Source: Odontesthes bonariensis (Eukaryota; Chordata; Actinopteri; Atheriniformes; Atherinopsidae). Taken from it: a stretch of DNA of 64,000 nt. Numbering within the stretch: the first letter of the stretch is position 1; every line of letters begins with the position of its first letter. Positions 43,240 through 56,546 of this stretch are shown here, piece by piece. The notes under the pieces were generated by a model. That model ran no database searches and had not been told where the DNA came from. It saw only the letters and a list, made by a program, of their open reading frames with translations. The stretch spans positions 28,952,760 to 29,016,759 of the forward strand of contig NC_134529.1 of assembly GCF_027942865.1 (NCBI RefSeq), written 5' to 3'. A program made the position numbers and the translations under genes.

Positions 43240-43665
43240 TATGGGTTTAATCATGATCCTCCTGGCCCCCCAGTGAAGAGTTTTATAGTCTTATGGCCAG
43301 GGGGACAAAAGAGTTCTCGAGTCTCAGCTCAGAGACAGCAGCCTGCTGCTGAACATGCTCCTCTGTCTCATCACAGTTTGGTGGAGTGGGTGCTGGCCCC
43401 CCCTGGCAGTTTTTTACAGATATTAAGGGACTCCAGCCTTCTCAGGAAGTAAAGACGACTCTGTCCTTTACGGTGGATGCTGTCTGTGTTAACAGTCCAG
43501 TCCAATTTGTCATCCAGCTGCAGTCCCAGCAGGTACTTATAGGACCTGACCACTTCCACGTCAGAGCCCTCGATGGAAATGGGCTGGAGATGGGGTCTCT
43601 TCCTCCTAAAGTCCACCATCTCGCATCTCCTTGGTTTGGAGGTGTTAAGCTGGTATAGTCCAATT
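43240..43665 (-). mobile_element. CR1/Rex1-like LINE 3' fragment
   Basis: Minus frame 43619-43371 reads VVRSYKYLLGLQLDDKLDWT and HRKGQSRLYFLRRLESLNIC, aligning with GVHVDNRLDW and KKGQSRLYFLRKL of the LINE at 26-29 kb. The 3' end abuts the (GATA)n tract, as is common for this family. Confidence 0.8.
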
Positions 43666-43734
43666 CAAGCCAATTAGACTCCATTCATTGTGATGAAATC
43701 CAATTAATTAAATTCAAAGTCTAATTCATACATA

Positions 43735-44880
43735 CAGAGCCAATTTATAAAACTATTTCCTAGCTAAGGAAACCAACAGATTGCACCGAAACTTGTCTTC
43801 AGTCCAATCTCCCGTCCTGAGCGTGCCTGAGGCGCCTGTGGAGAGAAACGACTCCCTTTGAACAGGAAGAAACATCTGGCAGAACCAGAACCAGGAAGGG
43901 TGGCCGTCCGCCTCCACCAGCTGGGGTTTGAGAGGACAGAAAAGAGGGGACAACAAACACTGTAACACCATTCAAAGGACACCTGTTGGAACAGGGAAAA
44001 ACGAGTTAATGACCACAATAATGTCACATGTACATAATATCATTTAAGAAATTAAACGGGGGAAAAAGAGAGCAAAGTGAGGAAAGGTGTGACATAGTAG
44101 CATAACTATGGGATGTTTCAGAGTCACCTGAGCCATCCCTAACTATAAGCTTTATCAAAAAGGAAAGTTTTAAGCCTAATCTTTAAGAGAGGGTGTCTCG
44201 GTCATTGAGAGCTTTATATGTGAGGAGAAGAATCTTAAATTCTATTCTGAATTTAACAGGGAGCCAATGAAGAGAAGCTAAAACTGGAGAAATATGATCT
44301 CTGTTAGTTCTCGTCAGAACTCTGGCTGCAGCATTTTGGATCAACTGAAGGCTTTTCAGAGAATATGTGGGACAGCCCAATAATAAAGAATTACAGTAGT
44401 CCAATCCTGAAGTGAGAAATGCATACAACATCAGTTTTGTCTGAATTTAGAAGCAGACAGTTCTGATTCATCCAGGTCTTTATGTCTTTAAGACATGCTT
44501 GTAGTCTGACCAACCTATTGGGTTCATCTGGTTTTATAGATAAGTACAACTGGGTATCATCAGCATAGCAACAGAAATTTATGCCATGCTGTCTAATAAT
44601 GTTACCTAATGGAAGCATGTATAAAGTGAAAAGAATCGGTCCAAGTACAGAACCCTGAGGAACTCCATGACTTGCTCTGGTGTGTGAGGAAGATTCTTCA
44701 TTTACAAGAACAAACTGAAATCTATCAGATAAATATGACTTAAACCAGCCTAATGCAGTTCCTTTAATCCCAGTAACATCCAGACTAGCGTCCAGAGCAG
44801 GGGCGCACCCCTCTACCTTCAACAAGCTCTTGAAAATTCGGCTTTTCCGAGAATATATTTATTCTCATCTTTAAAATATA
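43735..44880 (-). mobile_element. L2-like LINE 3' part, truncated
   Basis: Frames 44825-44391 and 44431-44183 carry [50 protein letters not shown] (RT motif C) and LIQNAAARVLTRTNRDHISP with a frameshift at about 44400-44430. The 3' untranslated part extends to about 43740 (AACAGGAAGAAACATCTGGC region). Same family as the copy at 52.3-54.0 kb. Confidence 0.85.
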
Positions 44881-44965
44881 CTCACTTGTTAATTCTCCTT
44901 TTCCCTTGTAAGTCATTTTGGATAAATGCATCTGCTAAATACAGAAATGTTAATGTAAAATATAG
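44880..44965 (+). mobile_element. SINE/LINE tail
   Basis: TTTTGGATAAATGCATCTGC then TAAAT is the usual tail of fish tRNA-SINEs and related LINEs. It abuts the L2-like copy. Confidence 0.5.
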
Positions 44966-44999
44966 TAAAAGGGCACCTACCAGGCTATGCCAGCTGATT

Positions 45000-46840
45000 C
45001 TCTGAACAGGTTTTGTATATTTAAAACAGTGTTTGTATTGTAGTCAGTTGATGCAACCTCTCAAGTGTTAAACTAGCTGATATTTGTATCTTGCAACCAA
45101 AAACTTTTATTGGTTTAATGATTAATCAGTTAGAGAAATAATTACGAGCACAATTGGTAAATATGGCTATTGTTAGTTTCAGACAAACACTCAACCATCT
45201 AATTAGTTCGTTGTAGGTAATTTCCTGAGGGTTTACTTTAAATGCAGACATTCCCTTTGAAAAGATGAGGTTGTGATACCCAAAGGCACTGAAATAGGTT
45301 GAATATTTATTTTCCCTCAGTTTTACCTCAACCTAAAAAGAACTTTTGCATCTCCTCAGAGTAGCACCCATACATCACGTCCCTATAACAACCAATGCAT
45401 CGAGGTTAAACAATATGTTGTGTTCCTGAAAGTTTAAATTGGGCTGCCAGAGGTCATGGTAGTACACTGTTCCCAGCAGCCAGGCCATCATACTGCTCAA
45501 TCCATCTTAATGATTCCTGTGGGAAGGGCTGCAGCAGACTTTGGGAAAGGACCTTAGAATCCTCTCCTGTGACCTTCTGAGAGTAACAAATGGAGCGCCT
45601 CACTGTTGGCAGACGATCCACCCAAACTCTGTATGTGAGGCTGCCAACTCCATTAAAAGTGTCTGATTTCCAGCATCACTCTTCCCTCTCTCTCACATCT
45701 GAGTTGCATTTTACTCATATTCATTTTTCAGTGTGTTTCAGAGGTGCTAATTGAATCCATCCAATATCCAGGCAAAGATCCTCCCATTGTGCCAACTTGA
45801 CCTTGGTCACTGCTTCTTGTTCATTATACAAAGCAGTACACTTTGGTGAAAGTGAGACCCCACAGCATGTTGTATAATCCCTCAAATTTCATGTTTGTCA
45901 ACCTGCTATGTCCAATTTACAAAGACATGTTTGGGTTGCTGCAATGTGGATTCATTTCTGCCTTAGCAAGCAATCATGGAGGCAAGTTGGGGCAGACACA
46001 GAGAGCTGCAGGGTGACATCTGATGCTGGTGCAAACATTTTCAGCTCTGAACTGACACCATTACACAAGCTCCTTACAGATGGTGATATATGACTAAGGT
46101 GTCTATAATCATGATTCACAAAGACATCCCCCTTTTTTTTTTTTTACCCCTGCCGTCCTGTTCTCCTGGGTCTGATCAAGAATGCTCTATTATCCTGCAG
46201 TCATGATTTGTGGTAGTCTGTGTTGCTGAGCATCTGAAGGACAGTGTCAAAACAATATCATAACCTCATCCATTAGCCATATGGGTTCCATTCCCCCATT
46301 CATTTAATTACCCCCCCCATCCTATTCTGCCTTTCACACACTTTGCCAGATGATGGTTTATGTTTGATATTTGTCTTATGGCAAGAAAAGAAAAACTCCA
46401 AACAAGAATAATTATTTCATGGTTTATTTTAGTTATTTATTACTGAATCTGTTATTTAATCAAATTTCATTTTAAGAATGTGAAAAAAAATGCCATCAAT
46501 TTGAATTATTTTTCCCCAATTAGCAGTTTGAAAAGTTTTTGTCAGCATCATGTCAAATTTGTCAGCATCATGATTTCACAAGAGACTGTTTTGAAACCAC
46601 TGTCATTTAAACATATGACAAGCACATGGTTTGAGAACAAATCCTTGTCCTATGTTGTTTACAAATGATACACATTTCTATGTGGTAAATAGTTCATTTC
46701 AAGAAATCTTGACAAGCCGATTTTCACTAGTTCCGTTGCCATTTTTCGTTGCTTATTTCAAGCAAAAACATCTTGTATTTGTTGTTTTTTTTTAACTTAT
46801 TTTCGTAGGGGCATTTTTTCCAGTGATGGTCATCCAAAAT
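45000..46840. other. No gene seen
   Basis: Unassigned AT-rich DNA with T- and C-runs at 46133-46145 and 46310-46320. No element ends recognised. Confidence 0.4.
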
Positions 46841-46844
46841 GAAA

Positions 46845-47400
46845 CAAATTAAAAAACATGTTCAGCTGGTTGGCTTTATCCAGGCTTCCATCAGTATGAT
46901 CCTCTTTCAACTTAAAGCTGTGAGTTATGATCTTTTACACTGCACATCCCTCACATTGTTCTGTGCTTTCTGCTTATTTTGTACACCTCTTTGCTCTCTG
47001 TCTTTATCTCTCTATCTTCTCAGTAACTCAAAATCTTCTTTTTTTTCCATCTTCAGCAGCCATTTCAGGTCAGTGGTGATCCAGGGATTGTTATTGGGGA
47101 AGCCCCTTACTGTCTTTGTGGGAATAATACTCTCCACACAGAAGTTGATGTAATCTGTCCTTATACTCAGTCATGGCATTAATATCATATCCATGTAGCT
47201 AAAAGGTCCTACTGTTATGGGTTGCAGCTTAACAATGGGTGTATAGTTGGAAGTAAGGAGAACCAGATTATGGTCTGATTATTCTAGTAGAGGCAGGGCA
47301 GAGCAGCTGTCCAGGAGTGGGTCAGTGATATATTTGAGGTGGGATAGCACCAGGTGCTCAAATCACTTCATTACCACATTGTGGTCAGGATGACATATCT
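46845..47400 (-). mobile_element. CR1/Rex1-like LINE fragment (between EN and RT)
   Basis: The minus strand resembles 27.9-28.5 kb of the nearly complete LINE. Antisense matches (VIQGLLLGK-LTV-VG--LSTQK) appear in both. Strongly decayed. Confidence 0.7.
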
Positions 47401-47498
47401 GCAGTCATTAAGTCCTGTGAGCCTTGTTTTTTTTTACAGATATATATATTTATATGTCCTGCCCCTAATTAGTTGAAATATCAAAAATAATAAATGTG

Positions 47499-47690
47499 GG
47501 GCGGTTGGTGGCGTAGTGGGTTAAGCAGCCACCCCATGTACAGAGGCTACAGTCCTCGCTGCAGCTGGCCCCGGTTCGACTCCCGCACCGAGCGGCCCTG
47601 TGCTGCATGTCTTTCCCCTCTCTCTGCTTCCTGTCTCTCTCAAACTGTCCTAACATTAAAGGCATAAAAAGCCCCAAAAAATACTTTTAA
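47499..47690 (+). mobile_element. tRNA-derived SINE, second family, fuller copy
   Basis: GGGGCGGTTGGTGGCGTAGT, then a B-box-like GGTTCGACTCC, then CTTCCTGTCTCTCTCAAACT and AAAGGCATAAAAAGCCCC. Paired with the copy at 12994. Confidence 0.82.
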
Positions 47691-47744
47691 AATAAATAAA
47701 TGTTTGATATATATATACAGTATATATATTTATATATATGATAT

Positions 47745-48185
47745 TGGTGTCATCTCCATGTGGCTCGAAGGTTGTACTGTGGGATTGTGTGGGGATCATT
47801 GAAAACAGGTAGTTAACTTTTGGAAGTACCATCATTTTAATGGTTGCAACTCTCCCCATTAAGTGATATGAGTAATGACTTCCAACGAGTGAGATCGTCC
47901 TTTACTGTCTTTAAAAACTGAACATAATTTAGCTTTGTTAGCTCTGAGAACCTGAAGGAAATGTTTATGCCTAAATATCTAAATATCTAATATTTCCTGA
48001 CTGTAAAGTGATAGCAGGTATATTCTGGAAACTACAGTTAATTGGCAGTATTGTGGTCTTAGACCAGTTGATAGAGTAGTCAGAAAGTGCTGAGAATTTA
48101 TTTATGAGTGTGATTGTGTGAGTGAGAGATGTCTGTGAGTTCTGGAGGAAAAGTAATACATCATCAGCATAAAGACTCATTATTA
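47745..48185 (-). mobile_element. L1/Tx1-type LINE fragment
   Basis: Minus frame 48180-47971 begins SLYADDVLLFLQNS (RT motif C) and continues DYSINWSKTTILPINCSFQN. A second frame (47859-47656) has GRVATIKMMVLPKVNYLFSM. Both are typical of L1/Tx1 RT. Covers what the 11.3-12.3 kb fragment lacks. Confidence 0.8.
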
Positions 48186-49084
48186 AGGGAAGACTTTCCC
48201 TGACAATTTATAAATGGGGAAATTTTGTGGTGGGATGGATGTTTACTGTTTACTGACAGGATGTGCATATCATTCTCTGTATTTATTCAAGTCAAAAAGC
48301 AGGTTTACTTGAAGAATTAACTCCACTTAAAATGTGGATTATTTATCAACTCTCTGAGATGCGTCCCAGCAGAGTACCCTTGTAACAGATCATAGATCTA
48401 TTTTGTCTGCCATTGGTGCCTTTGTCTGCACGTAGAACCAGTGATCAGGGCGTGATGCTTAATTCTTCATAGCTATCTCTTGCCATCAATGTGAGTTTTT
48501 ATGGGGAGGTGCTTGTCAGTTACCATAGCAACCAATGTCGCTGGCACTGCATTGCATCCCTTGCAGGGTTGTGGATGGAGTGCTTGAAAGTATCACTAAA
48601 CAGTACATTTTAAAGAGTCAAAGTCTTTCCCACCTGAGGACAGAATCAAAAAGCTTGAAATAGTAATGTTGGCAGACTTATGCTGTTTGTTGACCAAATT
48701 TCTACTCAACTTCCTGACATTGTATAAGCTGTTGAGGCTTTTTTAATTGCTAACGGATAGTTTTGACAATTTAAGGAAGTTGCAAAAGTGTCTACGAGGC
48801 AGAAACAGTGACTTACGAGAAGCAAGCCCAAAGTTTTATAGCACCTACTACTAAGTTAGCTGCTTCCACTCTTTTACAGGCTGTGTAAGAATTCTATCGA
48901 ATGAAAATGTCTCACCTAACAACTTGCTTTTTTTTGTATAATGTGCTTTATGAGCATTTGTGCTATGATTTTTCTAAATGTTTGGATATATTGGTGAGTT
49001 TTACCAGTATTAAAAAGGAGAATTCAAGAGATGTTCACTTTCAGATCGGAGCCAATTTTTGGGGAGTTTTAGGGACTTGGTGAG

Positions 49085-50168
49085 TTAAAGGAGCACTAGG
49101 TAGCATTTTCACCTAAAATTATAGCCTTCAGGAGTTTAACAAAGGTTAAACAAGTCAAAGGTAAGCGAATGAAGCCTGTCTCGCTCCCAACAGGGGTCTG
49201 TATGCTGAAAATCCCATATGTAACTTCGGCAGGAGCGACCCGCTTCTGAAGTGTCGTGATGCGTGAGAAGAGTCGTTTGTGTTTACGGCACTTAGCTAGG
49301 TACTGTATACTAGCTGTAGTTGTAGGCTATGTGTTCGCTTGCGTTGAAGAGCCAACACCAAGCGTTTCATATTCTGCCTTTCACAGACTGAATATGAAAC
49401 GTTCGATGTTGGTACTTCCCATCTTTGTGAAATTTCTCCAAGTGTGATCTTGTTCATCTACCATAGTGACCTGGGTTTTAGATCGCAAAGAGACAGATGA
49501 TGACGGTGCTCTAATTCCTCCTGAGTTCGAGAAGTAGCCTAGCTTCAGAAATACACGGACTGACCTGATTATAATAAGAATAGAGTTTTGATCCGAAAAA
49601 GAATTGTTATCTACAAATGAAAATTGATTAATTTGTGATTGTAATCGGAATAGTGTAGAGCTAGTCTGCGTTTATTGCAGCGTGTGTTGGTAGTGCCTGC
49701 GCGCATCTGTCTAAGATGTAATTTTTGTAAGTGTCTGCTAATACAAAGGAATCACTCCACGAATACTCCATGATGAGGGAAGAATCCCATTCAAGATCAG
49801 CAACAGTCCATCCATACATCCATACATCCATTATCTTCAACTTGTCCGGGGGTCGGGTCGCGGGGACAGCAGCCTGAGCAGAGAAACCCAGACGAGCTGT
49901 CCCCGGCCACTTCCTCCAGCAACAGAATTATAGCATATTATCTTGAGTTCTCTCTACAGAAAATCTCTGATTATAGTATCTTACGTGGGCAGTCTACACT
50001 TGTGAATCAGATGACCTAACTGCACTGACTAAATAACACAACGGCAGCATTCGCCACGATGGTTAGTTAGTGGGTGTGTACAGGTGGGCATTTTTACGAC
50101 AGTGTAGAATTTCAGTTTGACCAATAGAGATCGCTATACTGCCGCTAAACTACCTTGTATCCCTTTAA
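49085..50168. mobile_element. TTAA-type DNA transposon remnant
   Basis: Left TTAAAGGAGCACTAGGTAG, right CTACCTTGTATCCCTTTAA; imperfect 19-bp inverted ends and TTAA on both sides. A 23-bp-arm hairpin (49352-49412) and a CATCCATACATCC repeat (49798-49925) lie inside. No transposase recognised. Confidence 0.62.
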
Positions 50169-50169
50169 G

Positions 50170-52299
50170 GCCCTTAATTTTGATAAACGTGGAATGGCAA
50201 AATTAAACTTATTTGCCCACAGGCCAACAAATAGTTGAAATTTTAGTATTTTCCAACCAGAATTTCACACCTTGCAGCCAGCAAGGAAAGAGACTTTAGT
50301 CTTTAGTTATGCAGCCCTCCCTTAGATTATGGGCAGGTCCCACGCTTAATCTTTTATCAGATATGAAAATGATAGATTTACAAATGTTCCAAGTCAGTTA
50401 TGAGATATTTAAATGAATGTGTTTGTATGTCTGAATGGTGTTTAAAGTTCCTGATGTGTGCCTTCAAACTGATGTGTTAAGTGAACCTGTCTCATGCAAC
50501 CATTATTGCCATAAGCCTATAAGCGTATAATAGCCATTATAAGCCATAAGTCTGGCTATGACATAATGTGAAATTAAAGTTGATAATTTCTGATATAAAT
50601 AATTGCTGATTAGTCTATTTTTGTTCATCTTATGCTATCATTAGTAGTTTTAGCACCTTTTATCTTCAGCATATATAGAACTATATATTTACATATATCT
50701 ATATACATATGACATATATGTGAAGCTTTCAGGAAATATAATTCAAATAATACATGAATTAGTTTCAGTGGCTAAAATTGTGAAGGATTCCGTTTTTATG
50801 CTGTAAATCCAGCAGATGAAGAGTAGTCACCCATCCTGTTAGAGGACAATAGCATTTGAAGTATTTTGTCGTTGCCTTTCTGTGGTTGCTGATCTGTAGT
50901 AATATGAATCTTCTTTGTGAGCACGAAAAACACCACCAGCTTCCGAGCTTCCTTCTGTCTCTGATGTCTTTACTGATGGAACACTTTGTCTCCAGCCCAG
51001 CCTTGTTTTCAAGTATTCTTTTTACTTACATTCAATCAATAGCTGTTATCACGTGTTAATGATGAGTCATGTTATTAAATGTGCTGACCTGTGGCCATAT
51101 TGTATTACCATGCTCTCTTGCACAGCCAGACTTGTGTAATTAAGGTTTAAGTAAATGCAGCTTGAGAATCAGGTTTGAGACGAAACTCAATCATAATTAG
51201 CCTTTATTATTCAGCACAGTTAAAAGTTTTAATGCTTTTTCGGTTTCTGTCACCTGAACAGATGAATGTTTTCTTTAAATTGATAGTGAGATAGAATAGA
51301 GCTGCACAAGTGGCAGCGTAATAATTTGCAGAAATGAACAACCAGTACCAGTCATCCTAATTCACTCTGTTTTCACTTTTGTATGGACTCTGTTGTAATT
51401 GTATGTTGAAGATCTAAGGCAGCCAGGCCCAGGAATGTTTACACTCATTGATGTAATATGAACAAGCTGGATGACAGTGATGCGGAATAGGGCTTTCTGT
51501 ACTTTTAGTGGTTTATTCTTGAACTTACAAAATTGTAAAAAAGGTCAGATATGTGATTTAATTTGAATTTAATCAGTCAAAGGTCAGTGAACCTCTTTAT
51601 ATTGGCTGCCACCGATGATAATAAAAGCAAAGAATGGACCTACTTATGCTGCTCATGTGGTGTATTAAATGATACCTCACTGACTCATTTTATGCCAGGA
51701 AAAATTATGATAAGAGGGAATCAAACACTTTCACAAGAACTGGTCATGTGTGGATTTTATCAATGTGGGTTCTCTTGAGTCAGATTAGAGAAACAGAGAT
51801 GCTAACCCAAGTCCCTCAACTCACCTAATCCGTAAAATTAGGGGAGAGAGGAAATGGGGAATATTTTGTTGAAATCACCGGTGGCACCCTCGGATTTTGG
51901 TTGCCACTGCAACCATTTCAAAGTTTTGTTTTAAAAAAACATTCCTCATAAAGGCTGCAAATGTTGGAAAAGAGCATTAAATGCTGATGCATTTTTTTAA
52001 ATAACACAAATACTGATAATGGAACATTTCATGTCATAAATTTGAATTCAGGGCCAATAAGACTTGGAATGATTTTGGTGACTGCTGGATTGATGTGACG
52101 CTGTGACACTTTTCTTTGTTAGACGTATTGCATCACTTCCTGTTACCTTGCTTGTGTACTGTGGAATTTCTTGCTCTTCCTGGACTACTAATAATCACTT
52201 TATTTCTACCTATAACTTGCACAATTTTGCATAGTTAACTCTATTGCTTACCGTTCTGTTCTAACACACTCCTACAGATATTTAGTCTTTATTTTCACT
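50170..52299. other. No gene seen
   Basis: AT-rich. A TATATAT-rich patch at 50675-50720. Short open frames without domains. Confidence 0.4.
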
Positions 52300-52331
52300 T
52301 TTTAGCAGCGTGTCTGGTTCTCTAGCTTAGC

Positions 52332-52514
52332 ATGGCTACCAGTTCTCTCCCTCCATCTCCTGCTTTCACCTGCTCCGTGTGTCAGATGTTTAGTTACTCC
52401 TCTGCCTCCTTTAGCGATAATGGTACATGTAACAAATGTAGTCTTTTTGTAGTTTTGGAGGTGAGGTTATCTGAATTGGAAGCTCGGCTCTGCACAGTTG
52501 AAAATCACCGATAG
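52332..52514 (+). CDS. L2 ORF1-like small Cys-rich/coiled-coil protein, fragment
   Basis: 60 residues with CSVCQMFSYSSASFSDNGTC then NKCSLF (a CxxC...CxxC knuckle) and LEVRLSELEARLCTVE, a short coiled coil. This is a frequent 5' reading frame of fish L2-type LINEs, possibly nucleic-acid binding. It stops at 52514. Confidence 0.55.
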   Translation: MATSSLPPSPAFTCSVCQMFSYSSASFSDNGTCNKCSLFVVLEVRLSELEARLCTVENHR

Positions 52515-52725
52515 CGAGCCAGGTCCCTTTAGCCAGTGCGGAGCCACCTAGCGTAGTTAGCTCCATTAGCCGCCCCCCCTAGCAGAACCCGAGCAGCCGG
52601 GACCCCGGGACGTTAACTGAACAGTCTCACTCTCAAGGTGTCTCTCAAGGTGTCTATCAGAGGATGCTGTAACCAGATTTAAAGAGTTAATTCCATCATC
52701 CTTTTCTTCACTGCCATGTGCAGAT

Positions 52726-53965
52726 ATGACAGAGGACGACTACCTAAACTTTACTCCAGCAACACTTGACTCTCTTGTTGACAGCACTATAGTTTCAATG
52801 CGTACAGCACTGGACAATGTTGCCCCTCTGAAAAGGAAGGTGATCAGTCAGAAGAGGCTGGCTCCTTGGTATAATTCACAGCTGCGTGCTTTAAAGCAGA
52901 CTGCAAGAAAGCTGGAGAGACAGTGGCGTTCCTCTAATTTAGAAGAGTCTCAATTAGTCTGGAAAGATAGAACTGCTTATTATTCATCATTGATAGAAGA
53001 GAATAAGAATAATCCCAGGTTTCTTTTCAGCACTGTAGCCAGTCTGACTAAGAGTCCGAGCTCTGCTGAGCCAGTTATTCCTTTAACTCTCAGCAGTGAT
53101 GATTTCATGAGCTTCTTTATTAATAAAATTGTTTCTATCAGAGAGAAGATTGATGGAGTCCTTCCCACTATTATCAGTGATGTATCATCAAGTACAGCAG
53201 CTTTAGAAGTATCTTTAGAAACTGATTTGTATTTAGACGGCTTCTGCCCAGTTGATCTCTCTGAACTAACAACAGCAATAGTCTCTTCTAAACCATCAAC
53301 TTGTGTTTTAGACCCAATCACAACCAGACTGTTCAAGGTTTTCCCCTTATTTGACACTTCCATATTGGATTTGATTAATCAGTCTTTGTCGACAGGATAT
53401 GTACCTCAGACTTTTAAGGTTGCTGTAAATAAACCTTTACTTAAAAAACCTACTCTTGATTCAGAAGTGTTAGCTCATAATAGACCTATATCCAATCTCC
53501 CTTTTATGTCTAAAGTTCTTGAAAAAATAGTTGCAGCTCAGCTTTGTGATCACTTACACAGAAATAATCTGTTTGAAGAGTTTCAGTCAGGATTCAGAGT
53601 GCATCATAGCACAGAAACTGCACTGCTGAAAGTTACCAATGATCTCCTCTTAGCCTCTGATAGCGGACTTGTGTCTGTGCTTGTCCTGTTGGATCTCAGT
53701 GCTGCATTTGATACGGTCGATCACAGTATCTTATTACACAGACTTGAACATGTTATTGGGATTAAAGGAACTGCATTAGGCTGGTTTAAGTCATATTTAT
53801 CTGATAGATTTCAGTTTGGTCTTGTAAATGAAGAATCTTCCTCACACACCAGAGTAAGTCATGGAGTTCCCCAGGGTTCTGTGCTTGGACCGATTCTTTT
53901 CACTTTATACATGCTTCCATTAGGTAACATTATAAGACAGCATGACATAAATTTCATAAATTGCA
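52726..53965 (+). pseudogene. L2-like ORF2: linker and reverse transcriptase N-terminal half
   Basis: Open for about 410 codons. The linker region [20 protein letters not shown] follows directly on the 5' part, so the APE endonuclease is deleted. RT parts are [58 protein letters not shown] (motif A) and [20 protein letters not shown]. The match ends at RQHDINF, just before the YADD box; the ORF continues to 54063 in unrelated sequence. Confidence 0.9.
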
Positions 53966-55893
53966 TTGGGGGGGGAGGGTTTAGGCTTCACTGGAATCTT
54001 TATCTTTTTTCAGTAGAAACCTGGAATTGTCTGTTAAATTTTTCCCAACCAGTTGTTGGTTAGCAGTAGCCTTTTGCATTGCACTGATAGTGGAATCTGA
54101 ACCTTAGTCTGCTGAGTCCATTTTCTGAATAGGACATACTGTCAAGTTTCAATTCAGGACCTAAAAGCAGACTCAGAAAGCAGGGCAATGATTTTGGCGA
54201 TTTATTAAAAGAAAAGCAAGTAGGCAGGTGAATATGGTTTGCAAGAGTGCAAGCTCTCATGGGCCTTGATATATCCAGGGAAGGGCAGGCTGAGTGTCTT
54301 AATTCCCAGGGGCAGCTGACTTGGAGCAAAGAGTTCCACAGTAATTGTAAGGTTTCTCTCAGGCCTGACTAAATCCAGGAAGCAAGCAGGTTTGGGCGAC
54401 CCAAGTTGCAAAGTCCAGGTACAAGGAGAAGTAGGTAAATAACACTGGACAAACGCATGAACATAAAAGACATTGAAATTAGGTGTCAAATTTATTGTAT
54501 TTTCAGTTTACTGATTTGGCGCAGAGTGAGTGCAGTGACCAGCTATTTCTGGAGAAGGTGACTAATGAGCAGCAGCTGCAACCGGGCTCTGCACACTGGA
54601 CACTGCTTCTGCAATCAAGCGCAAGAGGAAAAGTAAGAGGAGAGAGACACTGCCTCGGCTGTGCTCAGCACTCTCCAACATCATTAGGAGAATATGATTT
54701 ATATTTTAATAAGAAATAAGAGAGCACGCTTAGTGTGAGGAAGATTAGACAACCATAAAGGCCATTTTTTAGCGAATGCTCTATTGAGCAACTTTATGTG
54801 AATAAAAGGCTCTTATTCAATTGTCCTTAATCCTTCACAATCCACCAACATGTCCTCATTAGTAAAGAATGAAGGGGAATTGGACTTTTCTTTTAGCGTT
54901 GGGTTGAGCACAACAACACAATTGACATTGTATTCAACTAGCCTCTAAAGATCCCCTCTTGTCTCATAAACATTATACTGCTTTATCTTTGATGCTAATG
55001 TTATTGCTGTAATGCTTAATTATTTTTTGTATCCTTTTGGTGACCTGAATACTGTCAGCAGGCTGCATCCATATTACCATCCAGAAAATCAGAAGTGAAC
55101 TGCATGTGGTCCTCAAGGTAGATTATTACTGTAATTACTGTTTTAAGTGGCCTGTCCCGCAAAGAATTAGCTGTCTGTGTTCTAAACAGTGACCTGCAAG
55201 AGTTGGACATTGTAGCTTAACTTCTGATGCCTGACTTCAGAAGGTAAAGTTTATTATAATGACTTAACCCAAAAGAGGCACAGATTTTACTGTCAATCCT
55301 GGCCTAGAGACTGAAGCATTACAGTTATGAGTTTTGGGTGAGCTTTTCTTACTTCTTCCTCCACTCACTAATGAATATTACGCTCACCATACAAGTCAAT
55401 CAATATGTAGTTTCTTTTGTTAACCTTCTTTTGGAATAGTCAGGATCACAAGGTTGTTTTTTTAAATATTGAAAAGAAATCTTTATTTTGTTGATTCACT
55501 TCATCATTCTTCTCGATTTAAGCAAAAAAAGAAATGATCCGGTCTCATGCCTTCTGTAATCCTAACAGCACACTAACTGAGGGCAATGAGCACTGCGTAG
55601 TTAGAGGCAGAGAAGGTGAGTCAGGATCTCACCATGCTTGAAAACTTAAAGATAACTGGGTACACACTTCTCAACATGATGTACATCACGAGTTCAGAAG
55701 AGGGTACATTTAATGCGACTGAAAAATACAAGTGGACTCTCTATATACCTTGGAATGGCAATGAGAATGAATTAATAAAAGGTGAACTACCTTTTATTTT
55801 ATAAAAATACAAGGAGTTCACCATCACGCATCACATGATACTTTTGAAAAGCTACAATCAATTTCTATTTTACTGTTCAAAATTCTGACTAAA
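53966..55893. other. No gene seen
   Basis: Unassigned AT-rich DNA. Two overlapping minus frames at 54060-54489 have no recognised domain. Confidence 0.4.
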
Positions 55894-56546
55894 GTACGGA
55901 AGCCCAGAGCGGACGTGGTACGTATAAACTTTTTTTTGGTGGTTTTTCTCGAGATAACGAGATAATTATGTTGTTATCTCAAGAAAACAATGATCGTTTT
56001 CTCGAGATAACGAGTTAATTTAGTAGAGATAACTTTCATATCAGCCCGCGTCCTTTAAGGAGACGGCCGGCTCGACTGCAGCTCAACAGGCGTTTACACC
56101 TAAATGATCCTGCTGATACAGTCAACTTCATCAGTGACCAGCTGATGAGACCAGGCCGTCTCCATGGTTACCGAATGATGCACGAGAGGTGCCGTAATTG
56201 TTTTCTCGAGACAACGAGTTATTTATCTCGTTATCTCGAAATGCTTGTCACACCAGCGGGATTTGCTTTGTGCATTTTCACAAGCAGAATTGTTAAACAA
56301 ACTCTCCACATTCCATGTTTGATTCATAGGCTACTTTATTCAGTTTTCAATGAAAGGGGGATAAAGATGGGTACACCTGTGCCAGATATACATATAAACA
56401 GGGGCAGACTGGGGAGAAAAAGTGGCCTCGTAAACCATCGGTAAATTAACTCGTTATCTCGAGATAACGACATAATTATCTCGTTATCTCGAGAAAACCA
56501 TCAAAAAAAAGTTTATACGTACCACGTCCGCTCTGGGCTTCCGTAC
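55894..56546. mobile_element. Large inverted-repeat MITE with CTCGAGATAACGAG repeats
   Basis: Left GTACGGAAGCCCAGAGCGGA, right TCCGCTCTGGGCTTCCGTAC. The inverted repeats extend for over 90 bp each and contain several TCTCGAGATAACGAG palindromic units, and further ones lie inside (about 56000, 56215). TA (within GTAC) may be the target site. No transposase. Confidence 0.85.

Larger units (their letters stand above)
52300..53965 (+). mobile_element. L2-like LINE with internal and 3' deletions
   Basis: A 5' part, a missing endonuclease and a 3' end lost inside the RT. The same family is present at 43.7-44.9 kb in reverse. Confidence 0.85.
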
